Positions 1 to 8,569 of a DNA stretch of 64,000 nucleotides are shown here, one piece after another. The translations under genes were made by a program, and so were the position numbers. This DNA comes from Scopulibacillus_A cellulosilyticus. Its GTDB lineage: Bacteria > Bacillota > Bacilli > Bacillales > Sporolactobacillaceae. Positions within the stretch are counted from its first letter, which is position 1. Every line of letters begins with the position of its first letter. The notes under the pieces were generated by a model. The model saw only the letters and a list, made by a program, of their open reading frames with translations, was not told where the DNA came from and did not search any database. The stretch covers positions 1 to 64,000 of the forward strand of contig NZ_JBHTCO010000001.1 of NCBI RefSeq assembly GCF_042665295.1, given 5' to 3'.

Positions 1-85
1 TAGATGATGAGGTTGATAGGTCTGAGGTGGAAGCGTGGTGACACGTGAAGCTGACAGATACTAATCGGTCGAGGACTTAACCAAA
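1..85 (+). rRNA. 23S ribosomal RNA, 3' end (partial)
   Basis: The first 85 bases match the conserved 3' end of Bacillus 23S rRNA, ending in the GAGGACTTAACCA stretch that closes the gene. The rest lies before the window. The 5S gene follows 85 bases later on the same strand, the usual order of a Bacillales rrn operon. The exact last base is uncertain by a few positions. Confidence 0.95.
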
Positions 86-170
86 ATACAACATGTCTTA
101 TATTCGCTACTGGTTTTGAAGGTTCAATCTTCAATTAAGTAAAAGTTTGTCATAAATAACAAACCAATAG

Positions 171-287
171 TCTGGCGGCAATGGCGAAGAGGTCACACCC
201 GTTCCCATCCCGAACACGGTCGTTAAGCTCTTCAGCGCCGATGGTAATTGGGGGCTTCCCCCTGTGAGAGTAGGACGCTGCCAGGCA
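171..287 (+). rRNA. 5S ribosomal RNA
   Basis: A 117-base sequence with the hallmark GAAGAGGTCACACCCGTTCCC and CCGAACACGG blocks and complementary ends (CTGGCGGC / GCTGCCAG) that form helix I. It is the last gene of the rrn operon; no tRNA genes follow it before spoIIP. Confidence 0.97.
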
Positions 288-299
288 TATTTATTTAAG

Positions 300-331
300 A
301 GAGATGGATTTCTAAAATTCATCTCTTTTTA
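300..331 (+). terminator. rrn operon terminator
   Basis: An 11-bp stem (AGAGATGGATT / AATTCATCTCT, one G-T pair) with a short loop and a T run just after 5S. A second perfect 9-bp stem, GCCATTGAC / GTCAATGGC at 349-373 followed by TTGTTTT, lies 18 bases further and is probably a backup terminator. Confidence 0.85.
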
Positions 332-502
332 TTTTGAATTAAATTGAGGCCATTGACGAGTATTGTCAATGGCTTGTTTTAATTGGAGGCCATTTTTAAT
401 ATATATCCCTTTTTAAAATGAAAGTTTAGCAGAAAAAGATTTCCATTCATATTTCATAGTTTTTTTTATATAGATAATATAAAAGGCTATGAGGATGATG
501 TT

Positions 503-1645
503 ATGATAAATAAACTATCAAAAAATAAGTTTAATTTGAAAAGGTTTTTGATGTATCTTCCGATTCGGATTTTGATTATATTTATTTTAATCTCCCTTTT
601 AACAACTGAACATGCGCAAGTTTATTTATCATTTCCGCAGGTTAAGCAAGCTTTATCGCCAATTAAGTCAGAAGTATTTTTGGATTGGATGAGCCAGGAA
701 AGTCCTTATATAAAAACAGTTCTGCCCAAGAATTATGAACCTATCAACTTATCAAAGCTGTCATTTGAAAGACTTACTCATATTGAATTAAATGATCCAA
801 GAAGTCTATTAGGAAATGAGCTTCCAGGGTTTTCAATTTATGATACTAATATATTTGTTGCTGGCGAAGGGACAAACTTCTCAAATGTACCGCAAGAATC
901 ACCGCCGCCGCCGGATTATATTACGAAGAACAGCGGTAAGGGATCGAATACAAATTCTGATCAGCCAAAGGAGAAAAATGGACAAGTTTTTATTTATTCA
1001 ACGCATAGTTGGGAATCCTATTTACCGTTACTTGGTTTGACAGGTGATCCAAATGCGGATAAGGCTACTAGCCCGAATACAAATGTTCATAACGTCGATG
1101 GATGGCTTCAAGACGATCTTAAGAAAAAAGGAATTAAAACAGTTATTAATACAACGAATATGGGAAATGTATTAAAAGAAAAAGGATGGGGATACCCGCA
1201 AGCTTATCAAGCATCTAGACCAATTTTGCAACAAGCGGTTAAGAGCGGAAAAGACTATAAAATATTTATTGATGTTCATAGAGATTCCTCAAGAGGGAAT
1301 TTAACAACAGCAACGATTAATAATAAAAAATACGCCCGGATGACTTTTGTTATAGGGGAAGAAAATCCAAATTACGAAAAAAATCTTGAATTGGCTAAAA
1401 CATTGAACCAATATCTTGTAAAGAATTATCCTGGATTATCACGGGGTGTTTTCGGTAAGAAAGGTGCCGGAAATAACGGTGTCTATAACCAAGATCTGTC
1501 ACCGCATGCTATTCTGATAGAAATAGGCGGTGTTGATAATAATGAACAAGAACTTAAAAGAACAGTTCAGGCATTAGCAAATATGATTAATGATTATTTC
1601 AAAAAGAACAATGATAAACAGCCTGTATCAAAACCTAAAAATTAA
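503..1645 (+). CDS. spoIIP: Stage II sporulation protein P (SpoIIP) family peptidoglycan hydrolase
   Basis: SpoIIP is a membrane-anchored amidase/endopeptidase that works with SpoIID and SpoIIM to thin septal peptidoglycan and drive engulfment of the forespore. The 380-residue protein has an N-terminal basic stretch and one membrane segment (about residues 20-34), a proline/asparagine-rich linker (130-160), then the catalytic domain starting FIYSTHSWESY (H168, E171) with FIDVHRDS (H259) and a terminal LIEIGG block, the zinc-ligand/catalytic positions of the family. The ATG follows GAGGATG. In B. subtilis spoIIP sits behind gpr; here it stands alone after the rrn operon, so it may be a paralogue of the main copy. 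Family assignment is firm; which copy it is cannot be told from this window. Confidence 0.93.
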   Translation: MINKLSKNKFNLKRFLMYLPIRILIIFILISLLTTEHAQVYLSFPQVKQALSPIKSEVFLDWMSQESPYIKTVLPKNYEPINLSKLSFERLTHIELNDPRSLLGNELPGFSIYDTNIFVAGEGTNFSNVPQESPPPPDYITKNSGKGSNTNSDQPKEKNGQVFIYSTHSWESYLPLLGLTGDPNADKATSPNTNVHNVDGWLQDDLKKKGIKTVINTTNMGNVLKEKGWGYPQAYQASRPILQQAVKSGKDYKIFIDVHRDSSRGNLTTATINNKKYARMTFVIGEENPNYEKNLELAKTLNQYLVKNYPGLSRGVFGKKGAGNNGVYNQDLSPHAILIEIGGVDNNEQELKRTVQALANMINDYFKKNNDKQPVSKPKN

Positions 1646-1662
1646 TAGCTTGTAAATGATAT

Positions 1663-1714
1663 AAAAGCGCATGATTTTGAAGATATTAAGAATAACTTCA
1701 AGCATGCGCTTTTA
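1663..1714 (+). terminator. Bidirectional terminator between spoIIP and the HD gene
   Basis: AAAAGCGCATG at 1663-1673 pairs with CATGCGCTTTT at 1703-1713, giving an 11-bp stem with A and T runs on opposite sides, so it can serve the two convergent genes. Confidence 0.85.
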
Positions 1715-1734
1715 ATATTAGGTAAAATAACCTC

Positions 1735-2379
1735 TTAGACCTCGTCCCATTCCTTAAAAAACTGGTTTAAAAAGTTTTCCATAAAACGGTGTCTTTCAGC
1801 AGCCATTTTCCTGCCATAATCGGTATTCATTAAATCTTTCAGCTTTAAAAGTTTTTCATAAAAATGGTTGATTGCTGTGCTATTGCCTGAACGATATTCT
1901 TCGTTTGTCATGTTTGTTCTTGGAGACAGCGCAGGGTCATAAATCAACTGTTCTTTTGCACCTGCATAGGCAAATGTCCTTGCAATGCCAATTGCCCCAA
2001 TCGCGTCTAAACGATCGGCATCTTGAACGACTTTTCCCTCTAAAGTTTTCATTGGAGGACGGCCGCCGCCTTTAAATGACATTGTCGAAATAATATCTAT
2101 AACATGGTTGCGCGTATCTTCATTCACATGATTGTCGATAAGCCAATGATGTACCTTTTTCAAACCATATTCCTCGTTTTTGTTGAGTTTTTCATCTGCG
2201 ATATCATGAAGCAGCGCTGCTAATTCACAAATAAACAAATCGGCTTTTTCAGCTGTAGCAATACGTTTGGCATTTTGGGAGACACGATGAATATGCCACC
2301 AATCGTGTCCGCTTGGATCATCCTTTAATTGCTGATAGACAAATTCTTTAGCGTTATCAATGATTTTTTGTTGGTTCAT
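1735..2379 (-). CDS. ypgQ: HD-domain phosphohydrolase, YpgQ-like
   Basis: A 214-residue HD superfamily metal-dependent phosphohydrolase. The metal site is visible: HDWWHIHRV near residue 25, ALLHDIADE (the HD pair, near 57-58) and VQDADRLDAIG near 119. This arrangement matches B. subtilis YpgQ and E. coli YedJ; YpgQ hydrolyses nucleotide triphosphates with manganese. The start follows AAGGAG. It is a single gene between two hairpins, with spoIIP convergent on one side and iolW upstream on the same strand. The natural substrate in this organism is not known. Confidence 0.87.
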   Translation of the reverse strand: MNQQKIIDNAKEFVYQQLKDDPSGHDWWHIHRVSQNAKRIATAEKADLFICELAALLHDIADEKLNKNEEYGLKKVHHWLIDNHVNEDTRNHVIDIISTMSFKGGGRPPMKTLEGKVVQDADRLDAIGAIGIARTFAYAGAKEQLIYDPALSPRTNMTNEEYRSGNSTAINHFYEKLLKLKDLMNTDYGRKMAAERHRFMENFLNQFFKEWDEV

Positions 2380-2460
2380 TTGAACTTTAACTCCTTGCTT
2401 AATAATATTATCTTTTTAAACAAATTGGAAGTCTGTAAAAAGTTTGTTATAGAACATAAA

Positions 2461-2507
2461 ATAGGCAACGGCCCTCTCGAATGACTGACATGAGATCCAT
2501 TGCCTAT
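2461..2507 (-). terminator. Terminator downstream of iolW
   Basis: On the minus strand ATAGGCAATGG pairs with CCGTTGCCTAT (one G-T pair) and is followed by TTTTATG. It lies 10 bases after the iolW stop. Confidence 0.75.
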
Positions 2508-2517
2508 AATCAATTAA

Positions 2518-3567
2518 TTAGTTTTCATTAAAATATACAGCTCTTTTTTCTTCGCTGCTTTTAATAGCCGCTTGAATGGTTTCAATCGTTTTCAATCCTT
2601 CTTCCGCGGTTACTGGAGACGGTTTACCATTACGGATATGGTCATAAACTTGTTTGTAATAGGAAGTATACGAACCTGGAACTGTTTCAATCGTTTTTTC
2701 AATATCCTGTCCATTTTCGCTAATAAATAAATGGCCGTACCATTTAGGTTTATCTTTTCCCCAGTCATTTTCAGTCGGTTTTTTACCTGTTTTTAATGCC
2801 GCTTCCTGTCCATCAATGCCATATTTAATAAAGCTGCCTTTGCTGCCATGAACTTTGTATCTTGGTCCTTGCTCCTTAACAATTGATCCTGAATGCAGAA
2901 TGACTCTTAGGTTTTCGTAGCCCATAATGATGTGGAAGTAGTCATCTGTTTCTGCATTCTTCCTTTGAGCAAATACATCAGCGAGTACAAATTTTGGTTC
3001 GCCAAATAAGTGCAGAGCTTGGTCGATAAGATGGGAACCCAAGTCATAAAGCATACCGGACCCTTTACCCGCTTTTTCCCGCCAACGATTTCTTACTTCT
3101 GGGCGAAAACGGTCGAAATGGGCTTCATAAGTGTTGATTTCTCCTAGAACATCATTCGAAATTAATTGTTTGATCGTCAAAAAGTCATTATCCCATCTTC
3201 TATTTTGATAGACGCTTAACATACGGTCGTTTTCTTTAGCTAATTGAATAAGCTCTTCTGCTTCTCCGGGATCTATGACCATAGGTTTTTCTACAATAAC
3301 ATGTTTTTTAGCTGACAAGCTCTGTTTGGCCATTTCATAGTGGAGAGTATTCGGTGTTGTAATGACGACGAGTTCAATGTCTTGATCGCTTAAGACCTTT
3401 TCCAGATTTTCTACGACTTCAACTTCTCCTAAATCGTTCTGCACTTTTTCTTTATTAGAAGACATGACTTTTGCAATTTCGTATTCTTCTAATACTTCAA
3501 GTAATGGAGCATGAAAGGTTGCTCCGGAAAATCCGTAACCGATTAAGCCTACTTTAATTTTTTTCAT
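2518..3567 (-). CDS. iolW: scyllo-inositol dehydrogenase (NADP+), IolW-type Gfo/Idh/MocA oxidoreductase
   Basis: About 349 residues. Residues 1-120 form a Rossmann fold opening GLIGYGFSGATFH, with the EKP signature (VIVEKPM, near 97) of the Gfo/Idh/MocA family; the C-terminal half carries NRRWDNDFLTIK and LYDLGSHLIDQ, which closely match my recollection of B. subtilis IolW (YvaA), an NADP+-dependent scyllo-inositol dehydrogenase. The GTG at 3576 is in frame, but CGGAG ends just before it and fits the ATG at 3567 (9-base spacing), so I use 3567. The gene begins 5 bases after the stop of the DeoR regulator, so the two are translated from one mRNA. Substrate is inferred from the IolW match; other inositol or sugar substrates are possible. 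Confidence 0.82.
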   Translation of the reverse strand: MKKIKVGLIGYGFSGATFHAPLLEVLEEYEIAKVMSSNKEKVQNDLGEVEVVENLEKVLSDQDIELVVITTPNTLHYEMAKQSLSAKKHVIVEKPMVIDPGEAEELIQLAKENDRMLSVYQNRRWDNDFLTIKQLISNDVLGEINTYEAHFDRFRPEVRNRWREKAGKGSGMLYDLGSHLIDQALHLFGEPKFVLADVFAQRKNAETDDYFHIIMGYENLRVILHSGSIVKEQGPRYKVHGSKGSFIKYGIDGQEAALKTGKKPTENDWGKDKPKWYGHLFISENGQDIEKTIETVPGSYTSYYKQVYDHIRNGKPSPVTAEEGLKTIETIQAAIKSSEEKRAVYFNEN

Positions 3568-3572
3568 TATAT

Positions 3573-4337
3573 TCACTCCGTTTCTTCTTCAGAGATAATT
3601 AATTCAATATGATGTTCTTTAAAACACTGATTCATTTCTTCGGTCGGCAGTTGATCCGTTATAATAATGTCAATATCTGATAATCCGCATACATGATGGA
3701 AAAAGTTTTTGTGAAACTTTGTATGATCGGTCAGTAAAATGACTTGACGAGCGGCTTTGATCATCGCTTTTTTTACACAGGCCTCTTCTTCATCAGGAGA
3801 CGTTAATCCTTCAAATCCAATACCGCAAGCACCGATGAATAATTTATTTACTTTATACTTTCCTATATTTTCAGCGGTATAGGGTCCGACAAAATTCCGA
3901 TGGTACGGATTAAACTTTCCCCCAGCCATATAGATAGTTATATTAGACCGGCTGCTTAAAATATTTACGATATCAATGGAATTGGTTACAACCTTTAGTC
4001 CGCTGCTCTCCACATAACGAGCAGCAAGCTCTACTGTTGTTGACGTGTCCAGGATGAGGGAATCATGATCATGAATGAAATTGCAAGCCTTTTGTGCAAT
4101 CTTCTCTTTTGACTTAGATATTTCTCTTTCACGATAGCGGGCAACCTGATAGCTATGAGAAGGGAGAATAGCTCCGCCTTTGATCCGGACAATTTCACCG
4201 TCTTCTTCAAGTTTGACAAGATCACGTCTTGCCGTATCACGTGAGACCTGAAAAAGGGTCATGATTTCATCAAGACTCATTTCATGATGAATATTTAACC
4301 ACTTTTTAATTTGTTCCAATCTCTGCTTTTGAGTCAT
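3573..4337 (-). CDS. DeoR-family transcriptional regulator
   Basis: 254 residues with the DeoR layout: N-terminal winged helix (residues 4-60, MSLDEIMTLFQVSRDTARRDL recognition region) and a C-terminal sugar-phosphate sensing domain with the family blocks IxxHDSLILDTSTT, VTNSIDI and KLFIGACGIGFEGLTSPDEEEACVK, the last giving the conserved acidic and lysine residues of effector binding. GAGGTGA precedes the ATG. It is co-transcribed with iolW, and B. subtilis IolR is also of this family, so it probably represses this pair in response to an inositol or sugar derivative. It is not an obvious IolR orthologue by sequence, so the effector is open. Confidence 0.85.
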   Translation of the reverse strand: MTQKQRLEQIKKWLNIHHEMSLDEIMTLFQVSRDTARRDLVKLEEDGEIVRIKGGAILPSHSYQVARYREREISKSKEKIAQKACNFIHDHDSLILDTSTTVELAARYVESSGLKVVTNSIDIVNILSSRSNITIYMAGGKFNPYHRNFVGPYTAENIGKYKVNKLFIGACGIGFEGLTSPDEEEACVKKAMIKAARQVILLTDHTKFHKNFFHHVCGLSDIDIIITDQLPTEEMNQCFKEHHIELIISEEETE

Positions 4338-4533
4338 TGATTCACCTCACACGGTTATATTAGACATGATAAGAATAATACAATGGATGTATGATTTCAA
4401 GCAAAAAACTTAGTCTGGTAATTTGATTTAATTATTTTGTTTATAAGGGTGCAATAAAACCTTATATGCTGCTTTAATATAGAAATTTTTATGTTTTTAA
4501 TACCGAAGAAGTAGGAAAAATAATAACTTTTGC

Positions 4534-4539
4534 TATAAT
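4534..4539 (+). promoter_or_regulatory. Extended -10 promoter for the AI-2E-type permease gene
   Basis: TGCTATAAT gives an extended -10 (TGnTATAAT) 78 bases before the start codon. The -35 region 17 bases upstream (GTAGGA) is poor, which an extended -10 can offset. Confidence 0.5.
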
Positions 4540-4617
4540 AGAAGCAATACACATTTAAGTGACAGGTAATTTTTGGTTAAAAATGATAAGGATTAAGCTG
4601 AGGTAAGGGGAGCTGCA

Positions 4618-5721
4618 ATGCCACAATCTAAATACTTCCGTTTAGGTATATGGATACTTTTAATATTTGCTATCGTTCTTCTCGGGTCGCATATTTCTTT
4701 TGTGTTCAGGCCAATCGGCATTTTAATCACAACTTTATCGGCGCCGATTATCATTGCCGGGGTTCTTTATTATATTTTAAGACCGATTGTCAATTTGTTA
4801 TGCAAGATTAAAATACCGAAAGTGGCGGCTATTTTATCCATTTATTTAGTGTTTGTTTCCTTAATTGCGGTCCTTGTTATAACCATTGGACCTATCTTAC
4901 AGCAACAGTTTATGTCATTAGTCAACAGCGCGCCGCAATTAATTAATGAGCTTAGCCAACAGCTCGATGCTTTGCAAAATAGTAAAATTTTAGAGCGTTT
5001 TCAAGATGGGACAGCATTTTCTATAACAAATATCGTTAATCATATTTCTAAAACATTGACGAAATTTACAGCATCGATTGGTACAAATATTATTGACATT
5101 ATTACTTCAATTACAAGTTTTATTATAGTTATGGTTACTGTGCCGTTTATTTTGTTTTATATGTTAAAAGACGGGAGCAAGCTTCCGCGCGCCGTTTTAA
5201 AACTTATTCCGAGCGAACACCGAAAAGAAGGGGCCATTATTCTAAAAGACATGGACCAGGCGCTCAGCGGCTATATTCAAGGGCAGATTTTAATCAGTTG
5301 CTTTGATGGTATTTGTATTTATATTTGGTACCGGATTATCGGCTTGGACTATCCGCTAATATTGGCGTTAGTTGCTGTGTTTACCAATGTTATTCCATTT
5401 ATTGGACCGGTGATCGGCACAGTTCCAGGTGTCATTGTCGGCTTTATACAAAAGCCCATGATGGCTGTTTATGTCGTCATTGGGGTGGTTATCATTCAAC
5501 AAATTGAAAGCAACCTTGTTTCCCCTCAAGTGATGGGAAGGAAGTTAGATGTCCATCCGTTAACAATTATTCTTATTTTGCTGGCAGCAGGGAATATTGG
5601 CGGTTTTGTCGGGCTCCTCTTAGCCATCCCGACCTACGCCGTTTTAAAAGTGGTCGTGACGAGATCTTATCAGTTGTACAGGTTACATAAGAAAGCGACT
5701 GCGCAGAAGACTGACGTATAG
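4618..5721 (+). CDS. AI-2E family transporter (PerM/YubA-type membrane protein)
   Basis: 367 residues, about eight hydrophobic segments with the family order: two pairs of N-terminal helices (10-90), a soluble loop (105-155) beginning QLINELSQQLDALQ, then FILFYMLKDG, the GYIQGQILI block, VFTNVIPFIGPVIGTVPG and QQIESNLVSPQVMGRKLDVHPL. These are the signatures of the AI-2E/PerM exporter family, for which members export autoinducer-2 or act as Na+/H+ antiporters. The ATG follows GGGGAGCT. It is monocistronic, ending in a hairpin at 5773. The transported substrate cannot be read from the sequence. Confidence 0.88.
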   Translation: MPQSKYFRLGIWILLIFAIVLLGSHISFVFRPIGILITTLSAPIIIAGVLYYILRPIVNLLCKIKIPKVAAILSIYLVFVSLIAVLVITIGPILQQQFMSLVNSAPQLINELSQQLDALQNSKILERFQDGTAFSITNIVNHISKTLTKFTASIGTNIIDIITSITSFIIVMVTVPFILFYMLKDGSKLPRAVLKLIPSEHRKEGAIILKDMDQALSGYIQGQILISCFDGICIYIWYRIIGLDYPLILALVAVFTNVIPFIGPVIGTVPGVIVGFIQKPMMAVYVVIGVVIIQQIESNLVSPQVMGRKLDVHPLTIILILLAAGNIGGFVGLLLAIPTYAVLKVVVTRSYQLYRLHKKATAQKTDV

Positions 5722-6074
5722 GACCGCTTAAAATACTCGGATCCCGCTGAAGATAACATTGTCTTTTAAATCAAAAAGTAATTTTTTCCAAAATGTAAAA
5801 GGTTACTTTTTTTCTTTTGATTACTGATTGCTTAGCAGATAAGGCTGTAAAATTCATTGGACGGAAATAATGTTTCAAAAGAATTAATACCAAGAATCAG
5901 CAAATCTTAGTTTGTTAATTAAGAGGTAAACATTATCTGGAAATATGCAGCCATTCCCTATGAATTAAATAAAGCTTTGAATTGAGGGGCGTTTATTCAT
6001 TACTTTAACATGGTATAATTGTTGCGCAATTAAAATTTTATAACTTCATAGAAATAGAATAGGAGATGAAATTG
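5722..6074 (+). promoter_or_regulatory. Intergenic region with terminator, promoter and possible operator
   Basis: Three things are visible here. AAAAAGTAA / TTACTTTTT at 5773-5810 with a T run terminates the permease gene. TGGTATAAT at 6011-6019 is an extended -10 for the MFS gene. AATTGTTGCGCAATT at 6017-6031 is an imperfect palindrome (AATTG / CAATT) overlapping the transcription start, a plausible repressor site. The rest holds nothing I recognise. Confidence 0.5.
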
Positions 6075-7295
6075 TTGGGGAGAAAGTCAATTATCGTTTT
6101 AATAATGGTGTGGCTGGCTTTTCTTTTTTCTTTTGTTGACCGTTTGTCTTGGCCGCCAATTATTCCATTAGCTTCAAAGTCGCTTGATATTACGAATGCC
6201 GAGGCGGGTAGTTATATGACAGCTTTTTATATCGGCTATGTGATTACCCAATTGCCAGGAGGGTTATTGACAGATCGTTTTGGTTATCGAAAGGTCTTAT
6301 TAGGTTCTTTTTTAATTATGGGCTGCTTTACTATGGGGATGGGTATGATTCATACATATCTTGAAGGTTTTATCATGCGAGTGCTGGCAGGACTTGGCTC
6401 GGGAGCGGTATTTTCAGCATGTGTAAGGGCTATTTTTGACTGGTTCCCGTCAAGAGGGCGGACAACCGCAATGGGATTTTTTATGACAGCATCTTCTTTT
6501 GGGCTGACAGTCGTTAATATGTTTGTTCCCTCAGTGGCTAAATCTTATAGCTGGCATACATCATTTGTTGTGGCGGGACTATTGCCAATTGCAGGATTGA
6601 TTTTATCCTTCTTTTTATTAAAAGAACGGACACATGAAACACAGCAAGCTCAGAGAAAATCGGCTGTGCAATTTTGGAAGGAAGTTGCAATACTTTTGAA
6701 AAACCGAAACCTGATGCTGACAGGGTTGTCAGGGTTTTGCGCAATGTGGGCAACGTGGGGGACGGCAACATGGGCAAACGCGTATATGAATAAAGGTTTA
6801 CACATATCCTTGGTAGAAGCGGGAGCTATCATGTCAGTTTTCGGTCTTGCGGCGATCATATGCAAACCAATTATCGGGATCTTATCAGATTTATTAAGAT
6901 TGCGCCGAAAGACAATGTTATTTTTTACTCTTATTTTCTTTGGTCCTATACTCATATGGTTTGAGTCCACGACTAACATTAGTATGCTATACATCATTGC
7001 GGCTCTTATGGGGATCGCAGCGTATATTTACAGCCCGATTATGAATACTTATATCGGTGAACTGGCCGATTCCGGGATGGTTGGAACAGCAACGGGGCTT
7101 GTTAATACTATCTACCAATTAGGTTCACTTTTTTCACCGCTTGCTGTCGGCGCCGTAATAGATGCAACGCATAATTACTTATACGCTTTTATAACATTAG
7201 CTGCCGGGCCGGTTTTGGCCGCCTTGATCATTTTACTTGTCAATGAAAAAGTTGCTGACAGGCAGCAAGCAGTAATAAAATCGAAAGTAAATTAA
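6075..7295 (+). CDS. MFS transporter (anion:cation symporter-like)
   Basis: About 406 residues with twelve predicted membrane segments. The loop 2-3 MFS motif is present as GGLLTDRFGYRKVLL, and a conserved arginine/tryptophan pair near the first helix (DRLSWPPI) resembles organic-anion/sugar-acid members of the ACS family. An in-frame ATG at 6066 lies inside the ribosome binding site (AGGAG at 6061), so a TTG at 6072 or 6075 is the likelier start; I use 6075. A bile-acid:sodium symporter homologue follows 118 bases later on the same strand, but a structured leader separates them. Substrate unknown. Confidence 0.82.
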   Translation: MGRKSIIVLIMVWLAFLFSFVDRLSWPPIIPLASKSLDITNAEAGSYMTAFYIGYVITQLPGGLLTDRFGYRKVLLGSFLIMGCFTMGMGMIHTYLEGFIMRVLAGLGSGAVFSACVRAIFDWFPSRGRTTAMGFFMTASSFGLTVVNMFVPSVAKSYSWHTSFVVAGLLPIAGLILSFFLLKERTHETQQAQRKSAVQFWKEVAILLKNRNLMLTGLSGFCAMWATWGTATWANAYMNKGLHISLVEAGAIMSVFGLAAIICKPIIGILSDLLRLRRKTMLFFTLIFFGPILIWFESTTNISMLYIIAALMGIAAYIYSPIMNTYIGELADSGMVGTATGLVNTIYQLGSLFSPLAVGAVIDATHNYLYAFITLAAGPVLAALIILLVNEKVADRQQAVIKSKVN

Positions 7296-7311
7296 AAAAT
7301 TAGGATTACTT

Positions 7312-7367
7312 TTGGGTACTCCTGTTGAACAGGGCTGAGGGAAGCTCTCCGCGAACCTACGGGAGGA
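7312..7367 (+). promoter_or_regulatory. Structured leader upstream of the sodium symporter gene, class unknown
   Basis: The leader can form an outer pairing (CTCC near 7320 with GGAG at 7362) enclosing a small hairpin CCTG-TTGAA-CAGG and a second one, GAG-GGAAGCT-CTC. It has fragments that recall a TPP riboswitch (GGCTGAG, GAACCT) but lacks the TPP core. I can say only that it looks folded and sits where a riboswitch or translational control element would. Confidence 0.25.
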
Positions 7368-7413
7368 TTTGTACAACAATAATACAAACTTAATACATGA
7401 GAGAAGGATTTAC

Positions 7414-8391
7414 GTGTTGCAGCAACTTAATCGACAACTCGAAAAATGTATGCCGCTTATTACACCGATAAGTGTTGTCCTAGGCATTTTGTTGACACAT
7501 GAATTTAAGTCTTTTCTATTTTTAGTTCCTTGGATTTTTGCATTTATGACCTTTACAGGGAGTCTAAGCTCCAATTTTAAGCATTTAAAAGAGGTTATCA
7601 CTCATCCCTTTCCTGTACTCGTTGCATTAGTTATTTTACATATCTTAATGCCGCTTTGGGCACTGGGCATTGGTCATATTGTTTTTAGCAAAGATTCATT
7701 AACGGTGACCGGTCTGGTATTGGGTATGGTTATTCCATCAGGCATTACCAGCTTTATCTGGGTATCCATTTACCGGGGGCAGATTCCTGTTGCTTTGTCT
7801 ATTATTTTGATTGATACACTGCTTTCGCCTCTAATTGTTCCATATAGTTTGTCTTTCTTTGTTCACGAGAAAGCGGCTATCGACGTATGGCCGATGATGA
7901 AAGATTTATTAATTATGATTGTTATTCCTTCAGTGTTAGGCATGCTTTTAAATCAATTAACAAACGGAAAAGTAAAAGATACGATTGGTACCCGCTTAGC
8001 GCCGTTTTCAAAGGTTTGCATGGGGATTGTCGTTATGATAAATGCTTCTGTGGCGGCGCCTTATCTTTCTCATATAAATAAAAAGTTAATTTTAATCGCA
8101 TTTATCGTGTTTATTATAGCTGCCAGCGGTTATTTATTTTGCTGGATTATCGGTAAATTATTAAGATGGGACAGGGGAATGATTGTCACACTGATTTATA
8201 GCGGGGGTATGAGAAACATTAGCGCAGGATCTGTTATAGCTTTAACCTATTTTCATCCGCCCGTTGCAGTACCTGTTATTATAGGTATGCTCTTTCAACA
8301 GGTGCTGGCTTCATTTTACGGATATATGCTCCACATTGTTTATGATAAAAAAGAAGAACAATATGAAAAAAGGCTTAGAAAAAGTTCTTAA
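7414..8391 (+). CDS. Bile acid:sodium symporter family protein (BASS, YocS-like)
   Basis: 325 residues from the GTG at 7414, ten membrane segments. The BASS blocks are readable: GSLSSNFKHLKEV in helix 2-3, PSGITSFIWVSIYRGQIPVALS in the Na+-site crossover region, and SGGMRNISAGSVIALTYF near the end. A longer start at TTG 7369 lies only two bases after GGGAGG and would use leader sequence; the GTG/TTG at 7414/7417 has GAGAAGG upstream and gives the same length as the second BASS gene at 50128. BASS proteins carry organic anions such as bile acids, pantoate or keto acids with sodium. The terminator overlaps the stop codon. Confidence 0.85.
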   Translation: MLQQLNRQLEKCMPLITPISVVLGILLTHEFKSFLFLVPWIFAFMTFTGSLSSNFKHLKEVITHPFPVLVALVILHILMPLWALGIGHIVFSKDSLTVTGLVLGMVIPSGITSFIWVSIYRGQIPVALSIILIDTLLSPLIVPYSLSFFVHEKAAIDVWPMMKDLLIMIVIPSVLGMLLNQLTNGKVKDTIGTRLAPFSKVCMGIVVMINASVAAPYLSHINKKLILIAFIVFIIAASGYLFCWIIGKLLRWDRGMIVTLIYSGGMRNISAGSVIALTYFHPPVAVPVIIGMLFQQVLASFYGYMLHIVYDKKEEQYEKRLRKSS

Positions 8392-8410
8392 CTTTTCTAA
8401 GCCTTTTTTA
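8366..8410 (+). terminator. Terminator overlapping the symporter stop codon
   Basis: AAAAAAGGCTTAGAAAA pairs with TTTTCTAAGCCTTTTTT. The upstream arm is coding sequence, so termination structure and the last codons share the same bases. Confidence 0.88.
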
Positions 8411-8426
8411 TACGTTAGGAAAGTAT

Positions 8427-8468
8427 AAATTGGCACCAGAGTTGTCGATTCGACGTAGGGGCCAATTT
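8427..8468. repeat. Hairpin adjoining repeat unit A
   Basis: AAATTGGC at 8427-8434 pairs with GCCAATTT at 8461-8468, with an inner GTCG / CGAC stem. It lies between the symporter terminator and repeat copy A and may be part of that repeat. Confidence 0.5.
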
Positions 8469-8476
8469 TAAGTTCC

Positions 8477-8541
8477 AAGTATAAGCGCAACTAAGCCTCT
8501 GTCTACGCCTTTCAGGCTTGCCAATCGGCAAGTTTTCTTTA
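8477..8541. repeat. Interspersed repeat, copy A
   Basis: A 65-base block from AAGTATAAG to AAGTTTTCTTTA that recurs at 19841-19906 with about 85% identity by eye. It contains two small stems (GCCTCTG-like and CTTGCC-AATC-GGCAAG). In both places it lies at the 3' side of a minus-strand gene. Confidence 0.75.
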
Positions 8542-8569
8542 TAATCATTAAATTACTTCTAAGATAACC

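Noticed and set aside
7312..7367. TPP riboswitch
   Set aside because: GGCTGAG and GAACCT occur, but the CTGATCTGGATAATGCC part of the core is missing and the gene is not a known thiamine gene.
8431..8450. Sigma-54 promoter (TTGGCAC-N5-TTGTC)
   Set aside because: The -12 element lacks the essential GC; the bases belong to a hairpin and no gene follows.
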